DNA of 64,000 nucleotides from Streptomyces bacillaris (GTDB lineage Bacteria; Actinomycetota; Actinomycetes; Streptomycetales; Streptomycetaceae), in the NCBI RefSeq assembly GCF_003268675.1, contig NZ_CP029378.1:6014001-6078000 (forward strand), read 5' to 3'. The notes beneath the pieces are model-generated. The model did not search any database, was not told the DNA's origin, and saw only the letters and a list, made by a program, of their open reading frames with translations. Positions within the stretch are counted from its first letter, which is position 1. Each line of letters opens with the position of its first letter. Below, piece by piece: positions 42,557 through 51,965 of the stretch. A program made the translations under genes and the position numbers.

Positions 42557-42635
42557 CTGCCCGCGTCAGGGACGGCGACCGACCAGCGAGACGGGCGCGC
42601 CGCCCGTGCGGGCGAGACTCTCGGGAAGGCGCTAC

Positions 42636-43604
42636 GTGAGTCCCAACGGCTCCGACCGCTCGTCGCGGCGCCCGATGCGGCGGAAGCTGCCGCAGGTGCT
42701 GACTGCGGGCCTGGTCCTGGCGACGGCCTCCGGTTGTTCATACAACTGGGAGGATTTTCCCCGCCTCGGTATGCCCACCCCGGTGACGGAAGAGGCCCCT
42801 CGGATCCTCTCCCTCTGGCAAGGCTCGTGGGCGGCAGCGCTCGTCACGGGTGTCCTTGTCTGGGGGCTGATCCTCTGGAGCGTCTTCTTCCACCGGCGTA
42901 GCCGGACCAAGGTGGAGGTACCTCCGCAGACCAGGTACAACATGCCCATCGAGGCGTTGTACACAGTGGTTCCGCTCATCATCGTCTCGGTGCTCTTCTA
43001 CTTCACCGCGCGCGATGAGTCCAAGCTCCTCGAACTCTCCGACAAGCCGGCCCACACCATCAACGTGGTCGGCTACCAGTGGAGCTGGGCCTTCAACTAC
43101 ATCGAGAAGGTGGAAGGCCAGCCCGCAGCGGGCAGCGAGGTTCCCAAGGAGCTCGCGGCCATCCCCGACAAGTTCCAGAAGGACTTCCCCGCGGACGCCA
43201 CCGGCGTCTACGACGCGGGCATCCCCGGCACCCGTAACCCCCAGAACGGCAACCCGGGTCCGACCCTGTGGCTGCCGAAGGGGGAGAAGGTCCGCTTCGT
43301 CCTCACTTCGCGTGACGTCATCCACTCCTTCTGGGTGGTGCCGTTCCTCATGAAGCAGGACGTCATCCCGGGCCACACCAACGTCTTCGAGGTCACTCCC
43401 AACCGGGAGGGCACCTTCATGGGCAAGTGCGCCGAGCTCTGCGGCGTCGACCACTCCCGGATGCTCTTCAACGTCAAGGTCGTCTCCCCGGAGCGGTACC
43501 AGCAGCACCTCAAGGAGCTGGCTGAGAAGGGTCAGACGGGCTACGTGCCGGCAGGCATCGAGCAGACCGACCCGGCCAGGAATGCGGAGAAGAAGCAACT
43601 GTGA
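42636..43604 (+). CDS. ctaC: Cytochrome c oxidase subunit II (aa3-type)
   Basis: A 322-residue subunit that carries the CuA centre accepting electrons from the bcc complex. The N-terminus has a lipobox (LATASGC), then two membrane helices (about 65-90, 105-130). The cupredoxin domain has VIHSFWVVPF and CAELCGVDHSRM, with the two CuA cysteines, His and Met. GTG 42636 follows GGGAAGG by 7 nt. The stop overlaps the ctaD start (GTGA), so the genes are coupled. Confidence 0.96.
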   Translation: MSPNGSDRSSRRPMRRKLPQVLTAGLVLATASGCSYNWEDFPRLGMPTPVTEEAPRILSLWQGSWAAALVTGVLVWGLILWSVFFHRRSRTKVEVPPQTRYNMPIEALYTVVPLIIVSVLFYFTARDESKLLELSDKPAHTINVVGYQWSWAFNYIEKVEGQPAAGSEVPKELAAIPDKFQKDFPADATGVYDAGIPGTRNPQNGNPGPTLWLPKGEKVRFVLTSRDVIHSFWVVPFLMKQDVIPGHTNVFEVTPNREGTFMGKCAELCGVDHSRMLFNVKVVSPERYQQHLKELAEKGQTGYVPAGIEQTDPARNAEKKQL

Positions 43605-45337
43605 GCATCCTCAACGAACCTCAGGGTGCCGCACCGGCAGACGACTCGTACGAGGACGAGCTGCCGGTCCGGCGCAAGCAGCCGGGCAATGTCGTCGTCA
43701 AGTGGATGACCAGCACGGACCACAAGACCATCGGCACGCTCTACCTGGTCACGTCGTTCGCCTTCTTCATCATCGGCGGACTCATGGCGCTCTTCATGCG
43801 CGCCGAGCTCGCTCGTCCCGGCACGCAGATCATGTCGAACGAGCAGTTCAACCAGGCGTTCACGATGCACGGCACGATCATGCTGCTGATGTTCGCGACG
43901 CCGCTGTTCGCCGGGTTCGCCAACTGGATCATGCCGCTGCAGATCGGGGCGCCCGATGTGGCGTTCCCGCGGCTGAACATGTTCGCGTACTGGCTGTACC
44001 TCTTCGGCTCGCTCATCGCGGTGGCCGGCTTCCTCACCCCGCAGGGCGCCGCCGACTTCGGGTGGTTCGCCTACGCGCCGCTGAACGACGCCGTCCGCTC
44101 GCCGGGCATCGGCGCCGACATGTGGATCATGGGTCTGGCCTTCTCCGGCTTCGGCACGATCCTCGGCTCGGTCAACTTCATCACCACGATCATCTGCATG
44201 CGCGCACCCGGCATGACGATGTTCCGCATGCCGATCTTCACCTGGAACGTCCTGCTGACCGGTGTCCTGGTCCTGCTGGCCTTCCCGGTCCTGGCCGCCG
44301 CGCTCTTCGCCCTGGAGGCGGACCGTAAATTCGGTTCGCACATCTTCGATTCCGCCAACGGCGGCGCGTTGCTCTGGCAGCACCTCTTCTGGTTCTTCGG
44401 CCATCCAGAGGTGTACATCATCGCCCTGCCGTTCTTCGGCATCATTTCCGAGGTCATTCCGGTATTCAGCCGCAAGCCGATGTTCGGCTACATCGGTCTG
44501 ATCGCCGCGACGATCGCCATCGCCGGTCTCTCGGTGACGGTGTGGGCGCACCACATGTATGTGACGGGCGGCGTGCTATTGCCGTTCTTCTCGTTCATGA
44601 CATTCCTCATCGCGGTGCCAACAGGTGTGAAGTTCTTCAACTGGATCGGCACGATGTGGAAGGGGTCATTGTCCTTCGAGACCCCGATGCTCTGGGCCGT
44701 CGGCTTCCTCATCACCTTCACCTTCGGTGGTCTGACCGGCGTCATCCTGGCCTCGCCCCCGATGGACTTCCACGTCTCCGACTCGTACTTCGTCGTCGCG
44801 CACTTCCACTACGTCATCTTCGGCACCGTGGTCTTCGCGATGTTCTCCGGATTCCACTTCTGGTGGCCGAAGTTCACCGGCAAGATGCTGGACGAGCGGC
44901 TCGGGAAGATCACCTTCTGGACGCTGTTCGTCGGCTTCCACGGCACCTTCCTGGTGCAGCACTGGCTCGGTGCCGAGGGCATGCCACGTCGTTACGCGGA
45001 CTACCTCGCCGCCGACGGCTTCACCGCGCTGAACACGATCTCCACGATCGCGTCCTTCGTGCTCGGCCTGTCGATGCTGCCGTTCTTCTACAACGTCTGG
45101 AAGACCGCGAAGTACGGCAAGAAGATCGAGGTCGACGACCCCTGGGGTTACGGCCGTTCGCTGGAGTGGGCGACCTCCTGCCCGCCCCCGCGGCACAACT
45201 TCCTCACCCTGCCGCGGATCCGTTCCGAATCCCCGGCGTTCGACCTGCACCACCCGGAGATCGCGGCGCTCGAACAGCTTGAGCACCACTCCGAGTCGGA
45301 CAAGGCCCTCGCCGGCGGCAAGGAGGCAGGCAAGTGA
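43601..45337 (+). CDS. ctaD: Cytochrome c oxidase subunit I
   Basis: A 578-residue, about 12-helix core subunit with heme a and the a3/CuB oxygen-reduction site. Typical stretches are TMHGTIMLLMFATPLFAGFAN (low-spin heme His), WFFGHPEVYIIALPFFG with the CuB His and the cross-linked Tyr, VWAHHMYVTGG with two more CuB His, and SYFVVAHFHYVIFGT with the heme His pair. The acidic N-terminus (about residues 10-25) is cytosolic. It overlaps both ctaC (GTGA) and ctaF (GTGA), forming a tight operon. Confidence 0.98.
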   Translation: MSILNEPQGAAPADDSYEDELPVRRKQPGNVVVKWMTSTDHKTIGTLYLVTSFAFFIIGGLMALFMRAELARPGTQIMSNEQFNQAFTMHGTIMLLMFATPLFAGFANWIMPLQIGAPDVAFPRLNMFAYWLYLFGSLIAVAGFLTPQGAADFGWFAYAPLNDAVRSPGIGADMWIMGLAFSGFGTILGSVNFITTIICMRAPGMTMFRMPIFTWNVLLTGVLVLLAFPVLAAALFALEADRKFGSHIFDSANGGALLWQHLFWFFGHPEVYIIALPFFGIISEVIPVFSRKPMFGYIGLIAATIAIAGLSVTVWAHHMYVTGGVLLPFFSFMTFLIAVPTGVKFFNWIGTMWKGSLSFETPMLWAVGFLITFTFGGLTGVILASPPMDFHVSDSYFVVAHFHYVIFGTVVFAMFSGFHFWWPKFTGKMLDERLGKITFWTLFVGFHGTFLVQHWLGAEGMPRRYADYLAADGFTALNTISTIASFVLGLSMLPFFYNVWKTAKYGKKIEVDDPWGYGRSLEWATSCPPPRHNFLTLPRIRSESPAFDLHHPEIAALEQLEHHSESDKALAGGKEAGK

Positions 45338-45732
45338 AGATCCAGGGACAGATGTTCATCTGGCTGAGCGTCTTCATCCTCGGCATGGCCATCGTCTACG
45401 GCGTGTGGTCCAAGGAGCCGATCGGCACCACGGCCCTCTTCCTGGCCTTCGGGCTCTCGGTCATGATCGGCTTCTACCTGGCCTTCACGGCCAACCGGGT
45501 CGACGCCATGGCCCAGGACAACAAGGAGGCGGACGTCGCCGACGAGGCGGGCGAGCTGGGGTTCTTCTCCCCGCACAGCTGGCAGCCGCTCTCGCTGGCC
45601 GTCGGTGGCGCCTTCGCCTTCCTGGGCGTCGTCTTCGGCTGGTGGCTGATGTACTTCTCCGCCCCGCTGCTCCTGCTCGGCCTCTTCGGCTGGGTCTTCG
45701 AGTACTACCGCGGCGAGAACCGCACCCAGTGA
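45334..45732 (+). CDS. ctaF: Cytochrome c oxidase subunit IV (actinobacterial)
   Basis: A 132-residue protein with four membrane helices starting MKIQGQMFIWLSVFILGMAI, then EPIGTTALFLAFGLSVMIGF, a short loop (ADVADEAGELGFFSPHSWQP) and two more helices, ending FEYYRGENRTQ. This is the small fourth subunit specific to actinobacterial aa3 oxidases. Its GTG overlaps the ctaD stop. Two hairpins close the operon. Confidence 0.93.
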   Translation: MKIQGQMFIWLSVFILGMAIVYGVWSKEPIGTTALFLAFGLSVMIGFYLAFTANRVDAMAQDNKEADVADEAGELGFFSPHSWQPLSLAVGGAFAFLGVVFGWWLMYFSAPLLLLGLFGWVFEYYRGENRTQ

Positions 45733-45748
45733 CACCCTCCTGAGGGTG
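45733..45748 (+). terminator. First hairpin after ctaF
   Basis: CACCCT-CCTG-AGGGTG begins one base after the ctaF stop. A second, stronger hairpin follows. Confidence 0.55.
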
Positions 45749-45764
45749 CCACCGCACTACCCCA

Positions 45765-45804
45765 CGAGGGGCCCGCGTCGCAAGGAAGCGACACGGGCCC
45801 CTCG
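45765..45804 (+). terminator. Terminator of the ctaCDF operon
   Basis: CGAGGGGCCCG-GTCGC pairs with GCGAC-CGGGCCCCTCG with one mismatch (C opposite A) and a 6-nt loop. Confidence 0.85.
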
Positions 45805-45859
45805 CTCGTTCGGAGGCATTGGACGCGCTGGATCGGATGAATCTTCTTAGCGTGAGGTC

Positions 45860-47113
45860 ATGAACCACACGCCGCGCATCCGCACCGTAGTGAGCTGCAC
45901 TCTGCTGGTCGTGACCCTCGGCGCGGGTGCGACCGCCTGTGGCGGCTCCGACGGACATCCGCTGTCGACGAAGCCGTACGACGCGGGGGACCAGGTCTCC
46001 TTCAACGGCCCCTCCAAGAACGAGAAGGCCGACCCCGACAAGCCGCTCGAGGTCACCGTCAAGGGTGACGACAGCCGCATCACCGACGTCAGCGCCGTCG
46101 ACACCGGCGGCCGCCACCTCGCGGGCGAGCTCTCCGCCGACGGCCGCCGCTGGCGCTCCACCGCCCCGCTGGCCGCCGGAACCGGATACACCGTCAGGGT
46201 CGCCACCGAGAACGAGGACGGCGCTCCGGGCACCCGTACGCTCTCCTTCGAGACCTCCTCGCCCAAGAAGCTGCTGAAGGTCTCCTTCGGCCCCCAGGCG
46301 GGCACCTACGGCGTCGGACAGCCCATCACGGCGGAACTCAGCGCTCCGGTCACCGACAAGGCCTCACGCGCCACCGTCGAGCGCGCCCTCAAGGTCCGCT
46401 CCACCCCGGCCGCCACCGGCTCCTGGTACTGGGTCGACGACAAGAAGCTGCACTACCGCCCCCAGGAGTACTGGCCCGCCAACGCCACCATCGAGGTCCG
46501 CTCCAACCTGGCGGGCATCAAGGTGACCAACGCCCTCTACGGAGCCGAGGCCAAGCCCCTCAAGATCACCACCGGCGACCGGATCGAAGCCCTCACCGAC
46601 GCCTCGACCCACACCATGACGGTCCTGCGCAACGGAGAAGTGATCAACACCATTCCGGTCACCACCGGCAAGCCCGGCTTCTCCACCCGCAACGGCGTCA
46701 AGGTGGTGCTCGCCAAGGAGTACTACGTACGGATGCGCGGCGAGTCCATCGGCATCGCGGCCGGCTCCTCGGAGTCGTACGACCTGCCCGTCTACTACGC
46801 CGCACGGGTGACCTGGAGCGGGGAGTACGTCCACGCCGCACCCTGGTCCGTCGGCTCCCAGGGCTCCGCCAACGTCAGCCACGGCTGCACCGGCATGAGC
46901 ACCAGCAACGCCGCCTGGTTCTTCGACACCGTGCGCCAGGGCGACATCGTCAAGGTCGTAGGCAGCGCGGGGGAGACCATGACCCCGTTCGACAACGGGT
47001 TCGGCGACTGGAACCTGTCCTGGGAGAAGTGGCAGAAGGGCAGCGCCCTCAACGAAGGGGTGCCGGACAGCCCCCAGACGCTCCAGGCGGCCCGGCTGCG
47101 GCCCCATGTCTGA
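45860..47113 (+). CDS. L,D-transpeptidase lipoprotein
   Basis: A 417-residue cell-wall enzyme forming 3-3 peptidoglycan crosslinks. The N-terminus is a lipoprotein signal (LGAGATACGGSDG; the Cys is near residue 27). Two Ig-like domains follow (about 35-140, 141-240: VSFGPQAGTYGVGQPITAEL). The YkuD catalytic domain runs about 245-375, with VLRNGEVINTIPVTTGKPGF and the catalytic motif ANVSHGCTGMSTSNAAW. This matches mycobacterial-type Ldt proteins. ATG 45860 is preceded by TAGCGT 6 nt upstream, hinting at a leaderless transcript, and also by GAGG. Confidence 0.95.
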   Translation: MNHTPRIRTVVSCTLLVVTLGAGATACGGSDGHPLSTKPYDAGDQVSFNGPSKNEKADPDKPLEVTVKGDDSRITDVSAVDTGGRHLAGELSADGRRWRSTAPLAAGTGYTVRVATENEDGAPGTRTLSFETSSPKKLLKVSFGPQAGTYGVGQPITAELSAPVTDKASRATVERALKVRSTPAATGSWYWVDDKKLHYRPQEYWPANATIEVRSNLAGIKVTNALYGAEAKPLKITTGDRIEALTDASTHTMTVLRNGEVINTIPVTTGKPGFSTRNGVKVVLAKEYYVRMRGESIGIAAGSSESYDLPVYYAARVTWSGEYVHAAPWSVGSQGSANVSHGCTGMSTSNAAWFFDTVRQGDIVKVVGSAGETMTPFDNGFGDWNLSWEKWQKGSALNEGVPDSPQTLQAARLRPHV

Positions 47114-47125
47114 CCGGGCGCAGCG

Positions 47126-47152
47126 GGAGCGCCCCGCACCGCGGGGCGCTCC
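47126..47152. terminator. Bidirectional terminator
   Basis: GGAGCGCCCCGC-ACC-GCGGGGCGCTCC, a perfect 12-bp stem with a 3-nt loop between the convergent transpeptidase and receiver genes. Confidence 0.9.
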
Positions 47153-47173
47153 TCACCTGTCCGCAGGGGCGGC

Positions 47174-47575
47174 TCACGCCTCCACGGAGAGCCGGGCGCG
47201 CAGCAGGGCCGCCAGAGCCTCGGAGAACTCCACCGGGTCCACCGGCAGCGTCACCGCGGCCTCCGCACGGCTCCAGGTGGCCAGCCACGCGTCCTGCGGG
47301 CGGCCGATCAGCAGGAGGACCGGGGGGCAGTGGAAGATCTCGTCCTTGATCTGCCGGCAGACGCCCATCCCCCCGATGGGGGCCGTCTCGCCGTCCAGCA
47401 CGCAGACGTCGACCCCGCCGGCGTCCAGTGCCGCCAGGACGGCCGGAAGCGTCGCGCACTCCAGGAACCGCACTTCCGGCACGTCGGCGGCGGGCCTGCG
47501 CCCGGCCGCCAGCTTCACCTGCTCGCGGATGTTGGCGTCGTCGCTGTAGACCAGGACCGTGGCGGTCGCCTGCAT
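47174..47575 (-). CDS. Orphan response-regulator-like (pseudo-receiver) protein
   Basis: A 133-residue stand-alone receiver-like domain: VLVYSDDANIREQVKLAAG (acidic pair), GVDVCVLDGETAPIGGMGV (possible phosphoacceptor Asp) and VLLLIGRPQDAWLATWSRA. The usual lysine motif near the end is replaced by LPVDP, so normal phosphorylation is uncertain. There is no output domain or partner kinase. ATG 47575 has GGAGG 4 nt upstream. It is divergent from ctaE, with 187 bp between starts, and may be linked to control of the oxidase genes by position only. Confidence 0.85.
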   Translation of the reverse strand: MQATATVLVYSDDANIREQVKLAAGRRPAADVPEVRFLECATLPAVLAALDAGGVDVCVLDGETAPIGGMGVCRQIKDEIFHCPPVLLLIGRPQDAWLATWSRAEAAVTLPVDPVEFSEALAALLRARLSVEA

Positions 47576-47762
47576 TGTTCCTCCGTGACAGCTGTGTCTT
47601 CGGGGCTCTCGGGGCATGAACCGATGCGCGGATCGTACTCCGCCAGACCCGCCGTCAGCACCGGTAAGGACACCGATTCGATGGGCCGTTCGGGCAGGAC
47701 ACACGCCACTGACACACCGAACGGCACCCCCCGGAGTGAGGGCGGGATAAGCGACCGACATA

Positions 47763-48383
47763 ATGTCGGTCGTGGCGACAGCAACGACAGTAGAAACCGG
47801 GCACGCGCACCCGTCGGTCAATCGGCCGAACCTCACCAGCGTCGGAACCATCATCTGGTTGGCGTCCGAGCTGATGTTCTTCGCGGCCCTCTTCGCGATG
47901 TACTTCACCCTTCGATCGGTGATGGGACCCGAGTACTGGAAGGAGATGGCCGGGCATCTGAACTTCCCGTTCGCGGCCACGAACACCACGATCCTGGTGC
48001 TTTCCTCACTCACCTGCCAGCTCGGCGTCTTCGCCGCCGAGCGGGGCGATGTGAAGAAGCTCCGCACCTGGTTCATCGTGACGTTCGTGATGGGCTCGAT
48101 CTTCATCGGCGGCCAGGTCCTGGAGTACGTGGAGCTGGTCAAGGAGGCGGGGCTCTCCCTCTCCTCCGACCCGTACGGCTCCGTGTTCTACCTGACCACC
48201 GGCTTCCACGGACTGCATGTGACGGGCGGCCTCATCGCCTTCCTGCTGGTCCTCGGCAGGACGTACGCGGCCAAGAGGTTCACCCATGACCAGGCCACCG
48301 CGGCCATCGTCGTGTCCTACTACTGGCACTTCGTGGACGTGGTGTGGATCGGCCTGTTCGCAACGATCTACATGATCAAGTAA
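47763..48383 (+). CDS. ctaE: Cytochrome c oxidase subunit III
   Basis: A 206-residue subunit with about five membrane helices: LTSVGTIIWLASELMFFAAL, TTILVLSSLTCQLGVFAA, VLEYVELVKEAGL with the conserved Glu, TTGFHGLHVTGGLIAFLL and YYWHFVDVVWIGLFATIY. It is separated from ctaCDF and begins the ctaE-qcrCAB unit, the arrangement of the actinobacterial bcc-aa3 supercomplex. ATG 47763 has no clear ribosome-binding site; a GTG three codons on is possible. Confidence 0.96.
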   Translation: MSVVATATTVETGHAHPSVNRPNLTSVGTIIWLASELMFFAALFAMYFTLRSVMGPEYWKEMAGHLNFPFAATNTTILVLSSLTCQLGVFAAERGDVKKLRTWFIVTFVMGSIFIGGQVLEYVELVKEAGLSLSSDPYGSVFYLTTGFHGLHVTGGLIAFLLVLGRTYAAKRFTHDQATAAIVVSYYWHFVDVVWIGLFATIYMIK

Positions 48384-48438
48384 CCGGGCTCGCACCCACC
48401 CACCATCGACGCAGAAGATCCTGACACCGGGGTAATCC

Positions 48439-49248
48439 GTGAAAAAGCTCTCCGCACGACGACGCCATCCGCTGGCGGCGGTCGTCGTACTACTCCTCGC
48501 GCTGGCGGCTACCGGGGGGCTGTACGCCGCGTTTGCGCCTGCGGGCAAGGCGCAGGCCGATGAAACCGCCCAGTCCCTCGCCATCGACGAGGGCAAGAAG
48601 CTCTACACCGTAGGCTGCGCCAGCTGCCACGGAACCGGCGGTCAGGGCACCACCGACGGGCCGTCCCTCGTGGGCGTGGGCTCCGCCGCCGTCGACTTCC
48701 AGGTCGGTACGGGCCGTATGCCCGCGCAGCAGCCGGGCGCCCAGGTACCGAAGAAGAAGAAGATCTACACCCAGGCGGAGATCGACCAGCTCGCGGCGTA
48801 CGTCGCGTCGCTCGGCGCCGGTCCGATCACGCCGACCGACAAGCAGGTCGACCCGGCCGGCGCGGACATCGCCAAGGGTGGCGAACTGTTCCGCAACAAC
48901 TGCGCCCAGTGCCACAACTTCACCGGCCAGGGAGGCGCGCTGACCAACGGCAAGTACGCCCCCAGCCTGGAAGGCGTGAGCCCGAAGCACATCTACGAGG
49001 CCATGCAGACCGGCCCGCAGTCGATGCCCTCCTTCCCCGACACGATCATGCCGGAGCAGGAGAAGAAGGACATCATCGCGTACATCAAGTCCGTGAACGG
49101 TGAGGAGACGCCGAGTCCCGGCGGTCTCGCCCTCGGCGGTCTCGGCCCGGTCAGTGAGGGGCTCTTCGCCTGGATCTTCGGGCTGGGCGCACTCGTCGCA
49201 GCCGCCGCCTGGGTCGCGGCCCACACCGCTAAGGCCAAGAAGTCATGA
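48439..49248 (+). CDS. qcrC: Diheme cytochrome c subunit of the bcc complex
   Basis: A 269-residue membrane-anchored cytochrome cc that passes electrons directly to the aa3 oxidase. A signal-anchor helix (about 12-35) is followed by two class I heme domains, with CASCH at 60-64 and CAQCH at 155-159. Axial methionines are probably in GTGRMPAQQP and PQSMPSFPDTIMP. A C-terminal membrane helix sits at about 240-262 with a basic tail. GTG 48439. The stop overlaps qcrA (ATGA). Confidence 0.97.
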   Translation: MKKLSARRRHPLAAVVVLLLALAATGGLYAAFAPAGKAQADETAQSLAIDEGKKLYTVGCASCHGTGGQGTTDGPSLVGVGSAAVDFQVGTGRMPAQQPGAQVPKKKKIYTQAEIDQLAAYVASLGAGPITPTDKQVDPAGADIAKGGELFRNNCAQCHNFTGQGGALTNGKYAPSLEGVSPKHIYEAMQTGPQSMPSFPDTIMPEQEKKDIIAYIKSVNGEETPSPGGLALGGLGPVSEGLFAWIFGLGALVAAAAWVAAHTAKAKKS

Positions 49249-50297
49249 GTAGCCAAAAGATTCCAGAAGACAACCTGCCCGTAGTGCAGGAGACCGCGCA
49301 GGGCGCGGTGGAGGGTACGGACGACCCGTTCGCCGACCCCGGGCTGCCGGCGCACAAGCCGCGTATCCAGGACATCGACGAACGCGCCGCGAACCGCTCC
49401 GAGCGGGCCGTCGCGTTCATGTTCACGCTCTCGATGCTGTCGACGGTGGGCTTCATCGCGTCGTACGTCATCTTCCCCGTGGACAAGATCGTCTACATCT
49501 GGCCCTTCGGCCATGTCAGCCCCCTCAACTTCTCCCTGGGGCTGACGCTCGGCTTCGCGCTCTTCTTCATCGGCGCAGGCGCCGTCCACTGGGCGCGCAC
49601 CCTGATGTCCGACGTCGAGGTCGCCGACGAGCGCCACCCGATCGAGGCGACCCCCGAGGTCAAGGCCAAGGTCCTCGCCGACTTCAAGGCCGGTGCCGAG
49701 GAGTCCGCGATCGGCCGCCGCAAGCTCATCCGCACGACCCTCTTCGGTGCGCTGGCCCTGGTGCCGCTCTCCGGTGTGGTGCTGCTGCGCGACCTCGGTC
49801 CGCTCCCGGAGAAGAAGCTCCGGACCACGATGTGGGCCAAGGGCAAGCTGCTCGTCAACATGAACACGGGCGAGCCGCTCCGTCCGGAGCACGTCCCCGT
49901 GGGATCGCTGACCTTCGCCAAGCCCGAGGGCCTGGAGGAGGACTCGCACGACTTCCTCTCGCAGATCGCCAAGGCCGCGCTGATGATCGTCCGCATCGAA
50001 CCGGACGACATCAAGGACAAGCGCCAGCGCGACTGGGCCCACGAGGGCATCGTGGCCTTCTCCAAGATCTGCACCCACGTCGGCTGCCCGATCAGCCTGT
50101 ACGAGCAGCAGACACACCACGTGCTCTGCCCGTGCCACCAGTCCACCTTCGACCTCTCCGACGGCGCCCGCGTCATCTTCGGTCCGGCCGGCCACGCGCT
50201 TCCGCAGCTGCGGATCGGCGTGAACAGCGAGGGCAACCTCGAGGCGCTCGGTGACTTCGACGAGCCCGTCGGTCCGTCCTTCTGGGAGCGCGGATGA
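49245..50297 (+). CDS. qcrA: Rieske iron-sulfur subunit of the bcc complex
   Basis: A 350-residue Rieske subunit of the actinobacterial type, with three membrane helices (about 65-85, 98-118, 165-182) instead of one. The 2Fe-2S ligands are C276 and H278 (CTHVGC) and C295 and H298 (CPCH), with C281/C297 as the expected disulfide. The N-terminus is acidic and cytosolic. It overlaps qcrC and qcrB by ATGA on both sides, so the three genes are translated as a unit. Confidence 0.97.
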   Translation: MSSQKIPEDNLPVVQETAQGAVEGTDDPFADPGLPAHKPRIQDIDERAANRSERAVAFMFTLSMLSTVGFIASYVIFPVDKIVYIWPFGHVSPLNFSLGLTLGFALFFIGAGAVHWARTLMSDVEVADERHPIEATPEVKAKVLADFKAGAEESAIGRRKLIRTTLFGALALVPLSGVVLLRDLGPLPEKKLRTTMWAKGKLLVNMNTGEPLRPEHVPVGSLTFAKPEGLEEDSHDFLSQIAKAALMIVRIEPDDIKDKRQRDWAHEGIVAFSKICTHVGCPISLYEQQTHHVLCPCHQSTFDLSDGARVIFGPAGHALPQLRIGVNSEGNLEALGDFDEPVGPSFWERG

Positions 50298-51940
50298 GTA
50301 CTGCGACCACCACCCCGCCCGCCGACCAGGCGGGACAGCGCAAGGCACCCGCGGGCGAGCGGGTCGCCGACTGGGCCGACGGCCGACTGGGCATCTACGG
50401 CCTGGCCAAGGCCAACATGCGCAAGATCTTCCCGGACCACTGGTCCTTCATGCTCGGTGAAGTGGCGCTCTTCAGCTTCATCATCATCATCCTCACGGGT
50501 GTGTACCTGACGCTGTTCTTCCAGCCGAGCATGACCGAGGTCGTCTACCACGGCCCGTACGAGCCCATGCAGGGCATCCGGATGTCGGAGGCCTACGCCT
50601 CCACGCTGAAGATCAGCTTCGAGGTCCGCGGCGGTCTGCTCGTCCGGCAGATCCACCACTGGGCCGCCCTGATCTTCCTCGCGGCGATGTTCGTGCACAT
50701 GATGCGCGTCTTCTTCACGGGCGCCTTCCGCAAGCCGCGCGAGATCAACTGGGTCTTCGGCTTCCTGCTCTTCGTGCTCGGCATGTTCACCGGCTTCACC
50801 GGCTACTCCCTCCCGGACGACCTGCTCTCCGGTACGGGTGTCCGCTTCACCCAGGGCGCCATCCTGTCCGTGCCGATCGTCGGTACGTACATCTCGATGT
50901 TCCTGTTCGGCGGCGAGTTCCCCGGCCACGACTTCGTGGCCCGGTTCTACTCGATCCACATCCTGCTGCTGCCGGGCATCATGCTCGGTCTGCTGGTGGC
51001 CCACCTCATCCTGGTGGTCTTCCACAAGCACACGCAGTACCCGGGCCCCGGCAAGACGAACAAGAACGTCGTCGGCATGCCGCTGCTGCCGGTCTACATG
51101 GCCAAGGCCGGAGGCTTCTTCTTCCTCGTCTTCGGCATCATCGCGATCATCTCGGCCATCGCCACGATCAACCCGATCTGGGCGCTCGGACCGTACCGCC
51201 CGGACCAGGTGTCCACCGGCGCCCAGCCCGACTGGTACATGGGCTTCGCCGAGGGTCTGGTCCGTGTGATGCCCGGCTGGGAGATCAGCCACTGGGGCTA
51301 CACGCTCAACCTCGGCGTATTCATCCCGCTGGTCGGCTTCGGCCTGGTGCTCACCCTGCCCGCGGTGTACCCGTTCATCGAGTCCTGGATCACCGGGGAC
51401 AAGCGCGAGCACCACATCCTGGACCGCCCGCGCAACGCCCCGACCCGTACGGGGCTCGGCGTCGCCTGGATCACCGCGTACTTCATCGGCCTCGTCGGCG
51501 GTGGTAACGACCTGTGGGCCACGCACTTCCACCTGTCGATCAACGCCATCACCTGGTTCGTCCGGATCTTCTTCTTCGTCGGACCGGTCATCGCCTTCAT
51601 CGTCACCAAGCGGATCTGCCTCGGCCTCCAGCGCCGCGACAAGGAGAAGGTGCTGCACGGTCGCGAGACCGGCATCATCAAGCGCCTGCCGCACGGTGAG
51701 TTCGTGGAGATCCACGAGCCGCTGTCCCAGGACAAGCTGCACACGCTCACCCAGCACCACCAGTACAAGCCGCTCGAACTCGGCCCCGAGGTCGACGAGA
51801 ACGGCGTAAAGCGCAAGATCCCCGTACTGGAGAAGGTCCGGGCCAAGCTCAGCAAGGGCTACTACGGCGAGAACAACCAGATCGCCAAGCCCACCGTCGA
51901 GGAGTACAAGGAGATCACCGAGGGCCACGGCCACCACTGA
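50294..51940 (+). CDS. qcrB: Cytochrome b subunit of the bcc complex
   Basis: A 548-residue quinol-oxidising subunit. About eight or nine membrane helices include the heme His pairs in LLVRQIHHWAALIFLAAMFVH and ARFYSIHILLLPGIMLGLLVAH. The Qo-site region has GTGVRFTQGAILSVPIVGTY and the PDWYM segment (AQPDWYMGFAEGL) corresponding to PEWY. The C-terminal about 120 residues extend beyond the classical core, as usual in actinobacteria, and end HGHH. It is closed by a strong hairpin. Confidence 0.97.
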   Translation: MSTATTTPPADQAGQRKAPAGERVADWADGRLGIYGLAKANMRKIFPDHWSFMLGEVALFSFIIIILTGVYLTLFFQPSMTEVVYHGPYEPMQGIRMSEAYASTLKISFEVRGGLLVRQIHHWAALIFLAAMFVHMMRVFFTGAFRKPREINWVFGFLLFVLGMFTGFTGYSLPDDLLSGTGVRFTQGAILSVPIVGTYISMFLFGGEFPGHDFVARFYSIHILLLPGIMLGLLVAHLILVVFHKHTQYPGPGKTNKNVVGMPLLPVYMAKAGGFFFLVFGIIAIISAIATINPIWALGPYRPDQVSTGAQPDWYMGFAEGLVRVMPGWEISHWGYTLNLGVFIPLVGFGLVLTLPAVYPFIESWITGDKREHHILDRPRNAPTRTGLGVAWITAYFIGLVGGGNDLWATHFHLSINAITWFVRIFFFVGPVIAFIVTKRICLGLQRRDKEKVLHGRETGIIKRLPHGEFVEIHEPLSQDKLHTLTQHHQYKPLELGPEVDENGVKRKIPVLEKVRAKLSKGYYGENNQIAKPTVEEYKEITEGHGHH

Positions 51941-51965
51941 TCACCTGAACTGATCGCCACCGCGG

